Assembly: GCA_032871835.1 (NCBI GenBank)
Contig: CM065299.1
Span: 78,704,204 to 78,768,203, forward strand
Length of the DNA: 64,000 bases
Reading direction: 5' to 3'
Origin: Dipteronia dyeriana
Taxonomy: Eukaryota > Streptophyta > Magnoliopsida > Sapindales > Sapindaceae
Shown: in pieces, positions 33,064 to 42,632 of the stretch
Layout of the letters: every line of letters begins with the position of its first letter
How positions within the stretch are numbered: the stretch's first letter is position 1
Translations under genes and position numbers: made by a program
The notes under the pieces: model-generated
Seen by the model: only the letters and a program-made list of their open reading frames with translations
Databases searched by the model: none
Told to the model about the DNA's origin: nothing

Positions 33064-33726
33064 AATCTTCTGCCAAGAGGTGTTCTGGGAACCTTGTCCC
33101 ATTTTCCCTGTTTTTCCCATGTAAACAAGTCACCAAGGACGTCTCCCTGTTTTATCTGCTTACAAGGGTTTGACCGAATCCTTAGTGTAATACTAACACA
33201 ACCGGACGCATTTCACCATATTTTCCCCGATAGCGTACCCGAGTGTTTTTTCCTGGTTAAACTGACAGCTCAGGGTGGTCGGATTGTTGACAGTGCTCTA
33301 TATGCACACAATCAGTCCGACAGGTTCATCAGGTCTCTAACCCCCGACTTCTCAACCTCTCGGGCACCTTTACCCACCATGACATGTGTCGACGCTGGGA
33401 GTTTATCTTTGATAACAAAGATGATTATTATAAAAATTCGAACACCATTCTTGGCTTATTTATTAATTGATCTGAAAATTAACAATACTAAAAATAATTA
33501 GAAAAGCTAAAAATGAAAAGCAAATTAAAAATATCTTAAACAAAAACTGAAACAAAGCTATCTCCTTAAAGAGTAGGTTATTTTTTTGAAGGCTAAGCTC
33601 CGACATCCATGAGCTTGTGTGGGGTTTTCAAAAGATAATGTTGACTATCCCTTCATCGTTGTCTCGGTTCAGACTTCTTTTCTTTTCCTGATTTTCCATT
33701 GACTGACTATACCGATGGGGGTCTTT

Positions 33727-35365
33727 CTACTGACCATCTGTCCTTTTGAGAACTAAATCTTTGAGGTGACCCTCTCTGATGAGTGTCTTGATGTGGTCTC
33801 TTAGTTGGTAGCACTTTGATGTATCATGACCACTTTCCTTGTAGAACCTGCAATATTTTTTCGTGTCTCTTCTGGCGTAGGTTGACAATTTAGGAGGATA
33901 TTTGAGTAGCTTCTGGTCTTCTACAATCACAAAGATTTCTTATTGTCTCTTAATGAGGGGAGTATAGTCGGTATACTGACCCTGGAACTTTTTTTTGTTC
34001 CGATTGTTTCTACAATTGCTCGTCACTCTTCTGATGATCACCCTTCTGGTTCTTTATGTAGTTTTTCCCAGGGCGACCCCCGTGTACATAACTATCCCCC
34101 TAAGCTAGCTCTTCTTCTTCAGCCATCGCATAACTGCCTGCCACATCCATCATGTCGACGTACGTATCTAGACACTTTCTCCTTAATTCGAAGGAAAGTC
34201 AACCCTTCTGTAGGTTATTAGTGAAGACAGCCACCACAAGCCTCATCATTGGGGTTATGGATCCATTTTACTTCCTGAGAAAACCTCTTCAGGTAATCTT
34301 TTAGTGACTCGTTCTTTCCCTGTTTGAGGGTGGCAAGGTGAGCTATTAACTTCCTCATTTATATGTTCCCCAAGAATTGTCGTGAAAAAGCATGGGTTAA
34401 CTCTCAGAAATTCTTGATTGTTCCTTGAGAGAACTTACCAAACCACCTAGACCCTAAGTCCCTGAGCGTTTGCGGGAATGTCAAGCACATCAATGGGTTG
34501 TTGTAAGCGTATTGTGCCATCGCACTTCGAAAACTTCCCACGTGTTCTTTTGGATCCATGCTTGCTTTGAATTGCTCGACCCGAGGCATTCTGAATATTT
34601 CCGAAAATTGGGTTTGGAGAATGATGTTCACGAATGAGCTTTCAAAATCATCGTCCAGTAAATCTTTAAGCCTCTGGCGACGTTCTAGTGCTTCCATCTT
34701 ATGAGTTAATTTCTGTATCAGAATATCTTGATTATCCCCTGGCTCGTTATCCATTCCCAATCGCTGACGGTCGATGTGCCCATGTTGGAATTTTAGCGGG
34801 GACTTGCCCCTTCGGCGTGTTCTGAGGGTGATTGGTCACTGTCATCTAACAAGCTAGATCGATCCCGTCTCTGAACACTTCTGCGGATTTCATCTGACTC
34901 AAAGTCCGCTTGATACCGATCTTGCCTCCCCAGTCCGATAATTCCTTTATCTCTCCGTTGGGGTCGCTCCCTATTTCCATAGTGGTCCGCTCTTTCTCTG
35001 CTAGACTTACGGGGCACGCCTGGGGTCACGTATATTATTTCAGAACATACCTTAGGGTTTCGGGCCACCATATGTGTGGACAATTGATATGGCGATGTTA
35101 AATTTGCAGTTGTTGTTATATTGATTCCCTGTATAGTGGCGTCTTCAATGACTCTTCGCAGGGACTCTTGGACCTTCTAGAATGCATCTGGGGAAATTAT
35201 AGGGGAAGCGTTTGTGGAAGTTATTGCAAATTGATCAATTGAAGTTGGTGTCACAGAGGGAAGGCCTTCTCCAACGGTGTTGGTGTTTACTGGGTCAGAA
35301 TTGTTACCAACACGTACCGTGCCACAATCATTCGAAGACTGGCTTCCATATCTGCTGTTTGCCAT
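33727..35365 (-). pseudogene. Gypsy-type gag of the gag-only element
   Basis: Order on the minus strand: ORF 35365-35177 (MANSRYGSQSSNDCGTVRVG), 35083-34793 (Arg/Asp/Ser-rich; ESDEIRRSVQRRDRSSLLDD), 34760-34404 with the capsid core (MPRVEQFKASMDPKEHVGSF, MCLTFPQTLRDLGSRWF), a broken continuation, and 33930-33727 (KYCRFYKESGHDTSKCYQLR). The last is the GHDTxxC degenerate zinc-knuckle of these Gypsy gags. Frame breaks at 34780, 34400 and 33930 suggest decay, although some gag-only elements use introns. The capsid would package element RNA. Confidence 0.8.
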
Positions 35366-35551
35366 GTTGCTGCTTCACCAGTTCTTTTTTTTTAGAACTC
35401 TGTTTACGAATTTGATCGCTTACGTATATTCTAAAGCTGATAAAACAGATAATTCACCCTCTAGCACCCCACTTTTTTTAGGCTCGCTAAAGTATTACGG
35501 TGTTTCGTTTGCTTATGTTGGTTCCTTGAAGTTGAGTTCTTGCCACCCCTA

Positions 35552-35563
35552 ATTCTAGCGCCA
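35552..35563 (-). other. Primer binding site of the gag-only element
   Basis: The coding strand reads TGGCGCTAGAAT immediately after the 5' LTR. TGGCGC starts are common in plant Gypsy primer sites. The tRNA was not identified. Confidence 0.7.
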
Positions 35564-36661
35564 GTTATTGACGGTGATTTTTGGATCATATAGGATTGAT
35601 CATGCGTCTAACAGGTTTTTATAGATTGTTGAAGATGTTATGAGAAAGATAGAAAAAAAAGAAAATCATGCTCATATAAGTTTACGTGGTAAAACCCCAA
35701 GGCGGGGAAACGTCCACGGTTGTCGGTGACGGCGAGAAAAGATTCACTATAGTATAATGATTACACACTCGATCTCTCCTTTTTTGGCGTCTCTCTCTCT
35801 CTTTCTTGTATATTTTCTGTGTTTTTGTATGTGTTTCTGTCTATATCTTTTTTCTATATATCGTTATGTGTTCTTTTATATGTTTTTCCGTGGTTGTCGG
35901 TGACGGCGAGAAGAAATTCACTATAGTATAATGATTACACACTCAATCTCTCCTTTTTTGGCGTCTCTCTCTCTTTCTTTCTTGTATATTTTCTATGTGT
36001 TGTTGTATGTGTTTCTGTCTATATCTTTTTTGTATATATCGTTATGTGTTCTTTTATATGTTTTTGTCTATATTTTTTTATGTATGTCTTTTTTATAATG
36101 AGATTATGGGTCTATTTATATGTGTATAGAACTCTAATCCATGTTATACAAATAAGGAAAGATGATAGTGTTTAATTAGGATCGGTTACTTGTTGAAGTC
36201 GTCTTTATCTTCTTTCCTGTTTTGGAGTTTATCCTTTTGGAAGCTTTGAGTTCTTTCCTGAATAGAATTCTCTGATACTGGAGAGAAAATAAGGATATTT
36301 CCTTATTGGAGTGCGATTTTAGATTCTTTGTTTTAGTAAGACAATTCTTCTTCGTATTTGAGTCGTAGTTGCATTTAATGTCTCCCATGCGTTGTCCAAC
36401 GGATCAATTGTCTAATCCCGACCAGACTTATTTTATTCCGATCGGATGGTCCCGACGAAGTTGTCTCTACCCGATCGGCTAGTTTCCCCAACCAGGTTAT
36501 TCATGCCTTATCGGTTAGCTTCCCCAACCATCTTGGGTAATCTTGACTAAGCCTTGAGATCATCTATTAATTGCCTTGGATTAATCTTCCCTGATTAATT
36601 TTTATGATGTGGCATATCTAATCATGCTGACTTGTCACGCTATCAAAAAGTCAATATAACA
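35564..36661 (-). repeat. 5' LTR of the gag-only element, with internal duplication
   Basis: 1,098 bp, against 916 in the partner. The extra length is a tandem duplication of about 174 bp: the block beginning at about 35713 (TCCACGGTTGTCGGTGACGG) recurs from about 35886 (TCCGTGGTTGTCGGTGACGG), each followed by TTCACTATAGTATAATG. The end ATAACA is followed by the target duplication ATGCT. Confidence 0.88.
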
Positions 36662-36876
36662 ATGCTAGTAATGCACAAGGATGGATTGTTGATGATGGTG
36701 ATGATGAAGTCGAGCCCGGTTCGGGGCTAGATGATGGTGACATGAGAGATCTTGAAGATGATTTTCAACACGACAATGAAGCGGTTGAAGAAAATGTTGA
36801 GTTTGAATCTGATGACATTATTTTTCAATTGGATGAATATGTAGTAGAAGATGAAGCATTAGAAACTCAATCGTAG
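36662..36876 (+). pseudogene. hAT transposase, C-terminal acidic tail
   Basis: The frame resumes after the LTR element: ASNAQGWIVDDGDDEVEPGS, then an Asp/Glu-rich stretch, EENVEFESDDIIF and ALETQS, and a TAG at 36874. Acidic tails with W(I/V)VD are typical of this hAT group. 36880-37353 is the 3' UTR/terminal region, with diverged tandem copies around TTTGTGGATTTGGACTA. Confidence 0.78.
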
Positions 36877-37361
36877 ATAGTTTGATTTGATATTGATTTT
36901 TGTTTGAAACTTAGAATGTTCGATACTTTATGAATGAATTTCATTAAGTTTTTATGGATATTGACTGTATTTTGATGATTTTATTATTAGAATATTGGAT
37001 TGTGAAATGTTATATTTTGATGATTTTGTTATTGGAATATTGGATTGTGAAAAGTTAATAGTGAAAATGACAATTTGTGATTAGATTCCATTTGGTTTTT
37101 GTGGATTTGGACTAAATTTTAAATTTTTGATTATTTTGTTGGAAATTGGAATATTGTATTGTGAAATTGACAATTTATGATCAGATTTCATTTGATTTTT
37201 TTGTGGATTTGGACTAGATTTTGATTATTTTGATTGAATTTTGTCATAATACGAGTTTTGTTATTTTGTTATATGGGTAGGAAAAACCAAAAAACAAAAA
37301 AAAAAAACAAAAGTTTGGCTGCCTAGGCGCCATCCAGACCGCCTAGGCCCTAGTTGTTGGA

Positions 37362-37579
37362 GTGAAAACTATACATATGATTTTAACTTAAGGTCTATAA
37401 AATTTGCTCAGGTGGGTTCGAATCATGACTCCCTTCCAAAACCCTGAATAATTTACAAAATAAATTTGCAAAATGTTGTAATCAACCATTATTTTTATTT
37501 AGGTAGTATTCAATTAGGATTCTTAAGGACATTTAAATACATTTTTTAAGTTATAAATTTTTATGGATTTCTACAGGCT
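37362..37579. other. Intergenic, B-box-like motif
   Basis: GGTGGGTTCGAATCATG (37411-37427) resembles a pol III B box as in tRNA-derived SINEs, but I see no convincing A box or poly(A) end. No gene. Confidence 0.3.
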
Positions 37580-37822
37580 TTTATAAATCCACATGGACTT
37601 TCATTGATTTGTTTAGACATCCATATCAGATTTCATAGATTTGTTTAAACATCCATCTCAGACTTTCATGAATTTGTTATCTCAGACTTCTATTATAGAT
37701 GTACTTTTATTGATTTGTTTAGACATCCATTTCAGACTTTTATGGATTTGTTTATACATTTATCTTAGACTTTCATGGATTTATTTACACATCTATCTCA
37801 GACTTTCATGAATTTGTTATAT
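37580..37822 (+). repeat. Minisatellite, unit about 33-36 bp, imperfect
   Basis: Repeats of TTTGTTTAGACATCCAT and CTCAGACTTTCATGGA, six to seven imperfect copies, some partially deleted (for example TTTGTTATCTCAGACTT). No coding meaning. Confidence 0.75.
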
Positions 37823-38858
37823 TGAATGAATTATACCGGCACAATCAGCCAACCGAAGATAAGTTCCATTTCAAAGCTCAATTTTTACAAAGATCTCAAC
37901 TTTCATGATAAACCCAAAAAAATAACTTATGAATACATAAACCTTCACATATAAATAAACGTTGCACAAAAAAAAAAACCTAACGATAATAATTTCGACT
38001 CAATTACTAAAGTCAATCACAAATAAACAAAATAACATATTATAACAATTTTGAGACGAAAATTAAAAGGGAAATACTCAACATTCATAAATCATCTTCA
38101 CTGACTAAACAACCAAGCAAAGTTATACATAAAATATTGAAAAAAGGCATAACCTTAACCCAAACCATATCACAGTTGACCACCCTTTGATACACGATTT
38201 TTAATTTATTCTCTACAGCTCCAAATCATACAAAGTTGGACATGAATAATTTAGACATATAGCATATGCTACAAAAAATAATATCATTTTAATCCATGGT
38301 CATTTGTATATGAAAACATTCATTCATTTCTTATATTTCGAATCTGTCCAGTAAAAATCAATATTGACCTTTGTTCAGTCCAAACATTATAACAATTTTT
38401 ATACTCTTTTATAAATCACGAAATTTTGTAGAATAATAATAGGCATAACTTTTTATCTATATATAATTTTTCATAATTTTTCATAATTTTATAGATAGAA
38501 TAACCCATCCAAATAAATTTACAAATTCTAGCCATTTGTTAAAATACAGGGGTTCCAACAGACCTTTGTATATTTTGAAAATACATAAAAATTAATAACC
38601 ACCGCTATCAATTGAACATGCTATAAATCATCATTATGGTCTCTACTTCCATCAAGTTAAGTATATCAAGAATTATAACCTAGCATATTCTAGAAGTTCA
38701 GCCATGAAAGAGATAAACAAAGGAAATAGAAGCAACGAACCCTAACAACAACAAAAAAAACTCAAAATCTTTAAGGAGAAGACTGAACTTGTTATGACCT
38801 TTAATATTTATATCTCTCACAATCAAGTACAACAAAATGTATAACCTAAGAAAAATCT
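37823..38858. other. AT-rich intergenic sequence
   Basis: No gene, LTR pair or element terminus recognised. CAACCTC triplication at 38997-39023 lies just beyond, inside the next element. Confidence 0.45.
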
Positions 38859-38861
38859 TTA

Positions 38862-40673
38862 GGCCATGTTTGACACCTAGTATTGGCTTGTGATTAGACT
38901 ATTTTAGTCATTATCTCATGTTTGGTGATGCTTTGGAACATGAGATTGTTAGTCCCTAAAGAAAAATAGTCTCATTTTTATAGGATTAAATAAACCAACC
39001 TCCAACCTCCAACCTCCAACCTCATCTCTATTTATCTCAGAACTATTTTACATATGGTCCTCACCCATTTATTTAATTTCCCATTTACTTCATCTTTAGT
39101 TATTCCATGTTTTATCATAGGGGTAGTTTGTTTTTTTATTTTTCTAAAGACTAAACAATTCTGAATTTTTCTGGATACTGAATAGGGGATGAAATCTAAA
39201 CTTGGATGACGTCTTTGTTTTTTTTTTCTCATATGAATGTACTGTCAACATGTTTATTTTTAAAAAATAAAATTGTCAAAAAATAAGTAATTTTACATTA
39301 TATCAATACTAATCAAAAGAAGTAATTTAACATGCACCATTCTTTATAACATTTTTTATGTTTTTTTTGTAAGCAAAGTTCAATTAAACAAAATAAAAAA
39401 TTCATCAAAAAATATAATTTGCATGTTTTGCAAACAATGTTTAAGTTCAATTTATTGTCAAAAAAAGTTTAAGTTCAAGTTCAATTTTATGTTGTCCATG
39501 TTTCCGGTGTATATAATTCATGAAACCATTTTTTTTTTGTTTCTTGGATCATATGCACCGGAAACCAAATAAAAAAAAAGAGTTCTTGAATTTTTATATA
39601 CAATTATTCTTAGGCTACGAAATCTACTCAGTATGATAGACAAATTTATTGAGCACTATACGAATAGTTAGAGAAAAAAAAAACAAATAAAGAGTTCTTA
39701 CTGGGATTTGATAGGGGAGAGATTCAATTGTTCGATCCCTAAAAATTTTTGGTATGAGAAGTAATTAGAAATTTTTGGTTCTTTACTAAAACTTGTTTAA
39801 AATAAGAAATCTTGTTAAAAGAAAAAATTATACACCATATCAAATTAAGATAAATTTGGAAATATATCTTCTTTAGGATGATAGATTTTGAAGAGAATAT
39901 TTTAATTGTAATCCAATGATTTTGAATTAATTTAAGAGTAATGTTACTTTGCTCAAATTTGGTGCCTAAATGATGTGACAACAATTTATTCTATTCATTT
40001 AAATTGAATTAGATTTGCATGAATTAAATGCATGGACTAAATTGTTGCCACATCATTTGTGTAACATATCTTGACACCAAATTTGGACAAGGTATCATTA
40101 CTCTTAAGTTAAAAGTCAGGATTTCTAGCTTTTTACTTAAAGTTTTTTAATAATTTTAAGTTGTTTGACCACTTAAAAAACAAACAAAAGAACTTAATGA
40201 ATTCAATTCAGATACATTAAGTTTTAAATGAAAAAAAACAAACGATCTTTTAGTTTCTATGGATATTTGGTGACCAAATAGCAATTTCAATTAAAACCTT
40301 TTTACCTTCTAACATGATGTTGATACATTTAAAATTATTACAGTTAAAAATAATATATATATATATATTAAAAACACTTTTGGATATTATTACTTTAATA
40401 ATATATAAATTAAAACATTTATTCTTCAAATACATATTTCAATATTTTATCATTCAAATTTAAAATATTATCAAATTAAAAATATTATTATATTTAGTTC
40501 AATCTCATGTTTTACTAAACAAAACATAATATTAATTTAGTTCAGTCTCATATTTCTTTAAATACAGTAGAATATTAATTTATTTCAGTCCAATCCTATA
40601 TAATCTCAATTTCATCTCTATCAATTTTAATTTCATGAAATAGTTAATCCAATTCCACATACCAAACAAAACC
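38862..40673 (+). mobile_element. Possible Harbinger-like element (1.8 kb)
   Basis: The left end GGCCATGTTTGACACC and the right end, read inward, GGTTTTGTTTGGTATG resemble each other and are flanked by TTA on both sides (38859-38861, 40674-40676). The interior is AT-rich with no transposase, and it holds a second MITE (39931-40110). Terminal repeats are short and imperfect, so this call is tentative. Confidence 0.42.
39931..40110 (+). mobile_element. Fold-back MITE, 180 bp
   Basis: Almost entirely inverted repeat: the left arm TTTAAGAGTAATGTTACTTT, then CAAATTTGGTG and ATGATGTG, is mirrored by the right arm reading inward AACTTAAGAGTAATGATACC, then CCAAATTTGGTG and AAATGATGTGG. The arms are about 75-80 bp with a short AT-rich centre. 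Flanks TTAA / TTAA (39927-39930 read AATTAA; right AAGTTAA) suggest a 3-4 bp target. No coding. Confidence 0.7.
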
Positions 40674-40676
40674 TTA

Positions 40677-41057
40677 AAATCTAATCCCAATTGAATAACC
40701 TTGATTTTCGCAGACTCTTTTAAAGTCCTAACTTAATACATCTGAATTGAAATGACCGAATTAATATAGACTCTTTTAAAGTTTTTAAATGTCTAAACTA
40801 AATACAATTGGATTTATAAAGTGTTTTAGAATCCTAATGCAATGTTAAATATTCGAACTAAATAAATCTGGATTTATGAATTCTTTAAACGTGTACGAGA
40901 ATTATCAAGCTCGCTGTTGCAGCAGTAGAAGATTGTTGCACCAAAACTCCATAATTTACACGTCAGATTATCCCAATCTCAAGCTCGCCGCACTGCTAAA
41001 TCGTCAGTGTCTTGGCGTCTTGCCACCATAACACACCTGAAACCGAAACTCACCGCC
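40677..41057 (+). promoter_or_regulatory. Upstream region of gene 2
   Basis: AT-rich until about 40890, then a compositional shift to GC-richer sequence with pyrimidine-rich text (CTCGCCGCACTG) before the ATG at 41058, consistent with a core promoter and 5' UTR. No clear TATA box was fixed. The in-frame GTG at 41007 is not needed as a start. Confidence 0.4.
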
Positions 41058-41232
41058 ATGTCGTTTGCAGTCATTCTATCACCTCTCTCCTTTTCTCCAT
41101 TGATACCACAACAGCATAAACAACCACAACCACATCCTCACTTTCTTCATCGCAATCTCCACAAATTTACAAACTGCAATTTCCTGTTCAAGCTTCTAGA
41201 AGAATCTCCAACTTCCCTCCGGTTCTCTCTCT
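41058..41232 (+). CDS. Gene 2 exon 1 (SHW1-like small membrane protein?)
   Basis: Starts MSFAVILSPLSFSPLIPQQH and continues Gln/Pro/His-rich, then RNLHKFTNCNFLF. It is rich in Ser, Pro and His with few acids and resembles an organellar transit peptide. After TTCAAGCTT the natural continuation appears in the -1 frame (QASRRISNFPPVLSL), so one base seems to be missing here: a frameshift, an allele or an assembly error. The donor is GTACAT at 41233. The C-terminal exons recall, from memory only, the plant SHORT HYPOCOTYL IN WHITE LIGHT 1 family; I am not sure of this and leave the symbol empty. Confidence 0.6.
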
Positions 41233-41319
41233 GTACATTTCTTACAATTTACTTATTTTTCTCTCTGATTGTAACTATAATCGATGTTTTTCTCTAGGGA
41301 AGTGATGGTTTCGCGGAAG

Positions 41320-41464
41320 ATCCTACGACGACGATGAGGAAGAAGAAGAAGATAGGAGCTTAGATCTTTTAGTTAGGTTTGTGGAAAACGTGTTCAAGAA
41401 GGTTTCTAAGAGAGCTAGGAAGGCCGTACGATCGGTTTTGCCGGTCTCCATTTCCTCCAAACTG
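41320..41464 (+). CDS. Gene 2 exon 2
   Basis: Encodes an acidic run YDDDEEEEEDRSLDLLVRFV followed by a basic run ENVFKKVSKRARKAVRSVLP, then VSISSKL, ending in phase 0 before GTGAAG. The acceptor is uncertain. CTCTAG at 41292-41297 is the better site, but from it GSDGFAED is in one frame and the acidic run in another, one base apart. The AG at 41318-41319 keeps the exon 1 frame ASRRISNFPPVLSL but has a weak pyrimidine tract. The start given here is the frame-consistent option. Confidence 0.6.
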
Positions 41465-41550
41465 GTGAAGACTCATTTTTTACTCTTAATTAATTTAGTT
41501 TTTTAGTGTTAATTGTTCTCAGAATAATAAATTGTGTTTGTGAAACTTAG

Positions 41551-41616
41551 GTGGGGTTTTCTGTCAATGGAGTTCTGGTGTTGGCGTTTTTGTGGGTTTT
41601 GAAGGCATTTCTTGAG
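41551..41616 (+). CDS. Gene 2 exon 3 (first membrane helix)
   Basis: Twenty-two codons, phase 0 at both ends, between AAACTTAG and GTAATA: VGFSVNGVLVLAFLWVLKAF, then LE. A hydrophobic helix, probably transmembrane. Clean splice sites. Confidence 0.78.
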
Positions 41617-42417
41617 GTAATATCTCACTAACTTAGCTTGTTTGCAATTATCCTTAGTTCACTCCGGAAATGACATTCTTCCTGTATTATAAGATTATTT
41701 GAAATCATTATTCAATTGTGAGATTATATAACAAACCTTTGTTTTGATATTTTCTTTCGTTAATTGGAATTCTGAATCTGTGAAATGTGTTTGGTGGTGT
41801 AGAATTCAGAAATAGAAATTAGATTTTGAAGGAATTGGATGGACATTCCTTCTAAGGCACTCAATTCTGACCCCCAAAGTTCAAATTCTATGCTATTAAA
41901 CATAATCTCTTTATACAATAGATTTTCTTAATGTTGGATTCCATTGTTTAGATCAACTTTATATTCCTAATTACCAAGTCAGAAGTTTGATTTGCCTTGA
42001 GGCCAAGAGATATTATTTCTCACTAGTTTCTTGACTACCAATATTGTTGAACTGAGAAGTAGTTCCTAGTTTAGTTTTGTGAGTAAAGAATGGTCAGATG
42101 TTCTCCAAAGTATATATATATATATATAAAGGAATCTTTGAATTCACTTGGAATTACTTAATTTTATTTTCTTTACCTGCACTTGATTGAAACTCGCCTG
42201 GAATGGTTTTTACTTTTTTCTTTCGAAGGAGAAATGAAGATACTATTTAAATAATCTAGTTTGTCATACATTATATGCATATGCATGATCCAATAAATAA
42301 GTGAATGTTGTTTGAATCTCTGTTTTTCTCTTTAGTTCTGGGTAATATATTTTTCTTCTTCTAAGTTAGAAATTCATGATTTTTGTTGAAGATTTTAATA
42401 CTTTATTATGGTTATGT

Positions 42418-42583
42418 TAACAAATTTGACTTAAATTTTTGATCTCAACATCCCTCCATACATTTCCTCTCAATTCAAGAGTGGAAAAGAGTAAAGGAAT
42501 TAATGGTGGATGACAACCCTTGGATTGAGAAGATATGGATAGATAGATGTTGAAGTCACAAATTTAAGTCAAAGCCTTAAGTT
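42418..42583 (+). mobile_element. Small fold-back MITE in the gene 2 intron
   Basis: Left arm AAATTTGACTTAAATTTTTG, then ATCTCAACATCC, is mirrored by the right arm, read inward TTTGACTTAAATTTGTGACT, then TCAACATC. About 165 bp. TTA flanks both sides (TGTTAAC and GCCTTAAG). Edges approximate. Confidence 0.5.
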
Positions 42584-42603
42584 AATATAGCCTAACCCCT
42601 TTA

Positions 42604-42632
42604 TTATATATATATACACACACACACACACA
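42604..42632. repeat. (TA)n(CA)n microsatellite
   Basis: TATATATATATACACACACACACACACA-type run of about 29 bp, in the gene 2 intron; likely polymorphic in length. Confidence 0.85.

Larger units (their letters stand above)
31681..36661 (-). mobile_element. Gag-only Gypsy-type LTR element (TR-GAG-like)
   Basis: 4,981 bp with LTRs 31681-32596 and 35564-36661 and a perfect 5-bp target duplication ATGCT (31676-31680, 36662-36666). Minus orientation: primer site at 35552-35563 (coding strand TGGCGCTAGAAT), gag ORFs 35365-33727, then a minisatellite and a purine tract (complement of ACACCCCTCAAATC at 32599-32612) next to the left LTR. No protease, RT, RNase H or integrase can be seen. Such gag-only terminal-repeat elements are known in plants and are mobilised in trans. 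Confidence 0.85.
27874..37353 (+). mobile_element. hAT element with transposase pseudogene, split by an LTR element
   Basis: The left end (AAAAATGGGCTCGACGG) and the right end, read inward (CTAGGGCCTAGGCGGTC), are imperfect inverted repeats flanked by an 8-bp target duplication TTGTTCGA (27866-27873) / TTGTTGGA (37354-37361). It encodes a BED-DUF659-hAT_C type transposase with stops. Internal insertions are a 289-bp LINE piece (31177-31465) and a 4,981-bp gag-only LTR element (31681-36661); without them it would be about 4.2 kb. 28020-28400 is GC-richer and looks like promoter and 5' UTR. Confidence 0.82.

Noticed and set aside
33061..33501. 146-codon + strand ORF in the gag-only element
   Set aside because: Lies antisense in the minisatellite/3' non-coding part and has no recognisable domain; low-probability gene.
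37395..37460. Possible tRNA-derived SINE (GGTTCGAATC B box), also 45110-45190
   Set aside because: No convincing A box, tail or target duplication at either place.
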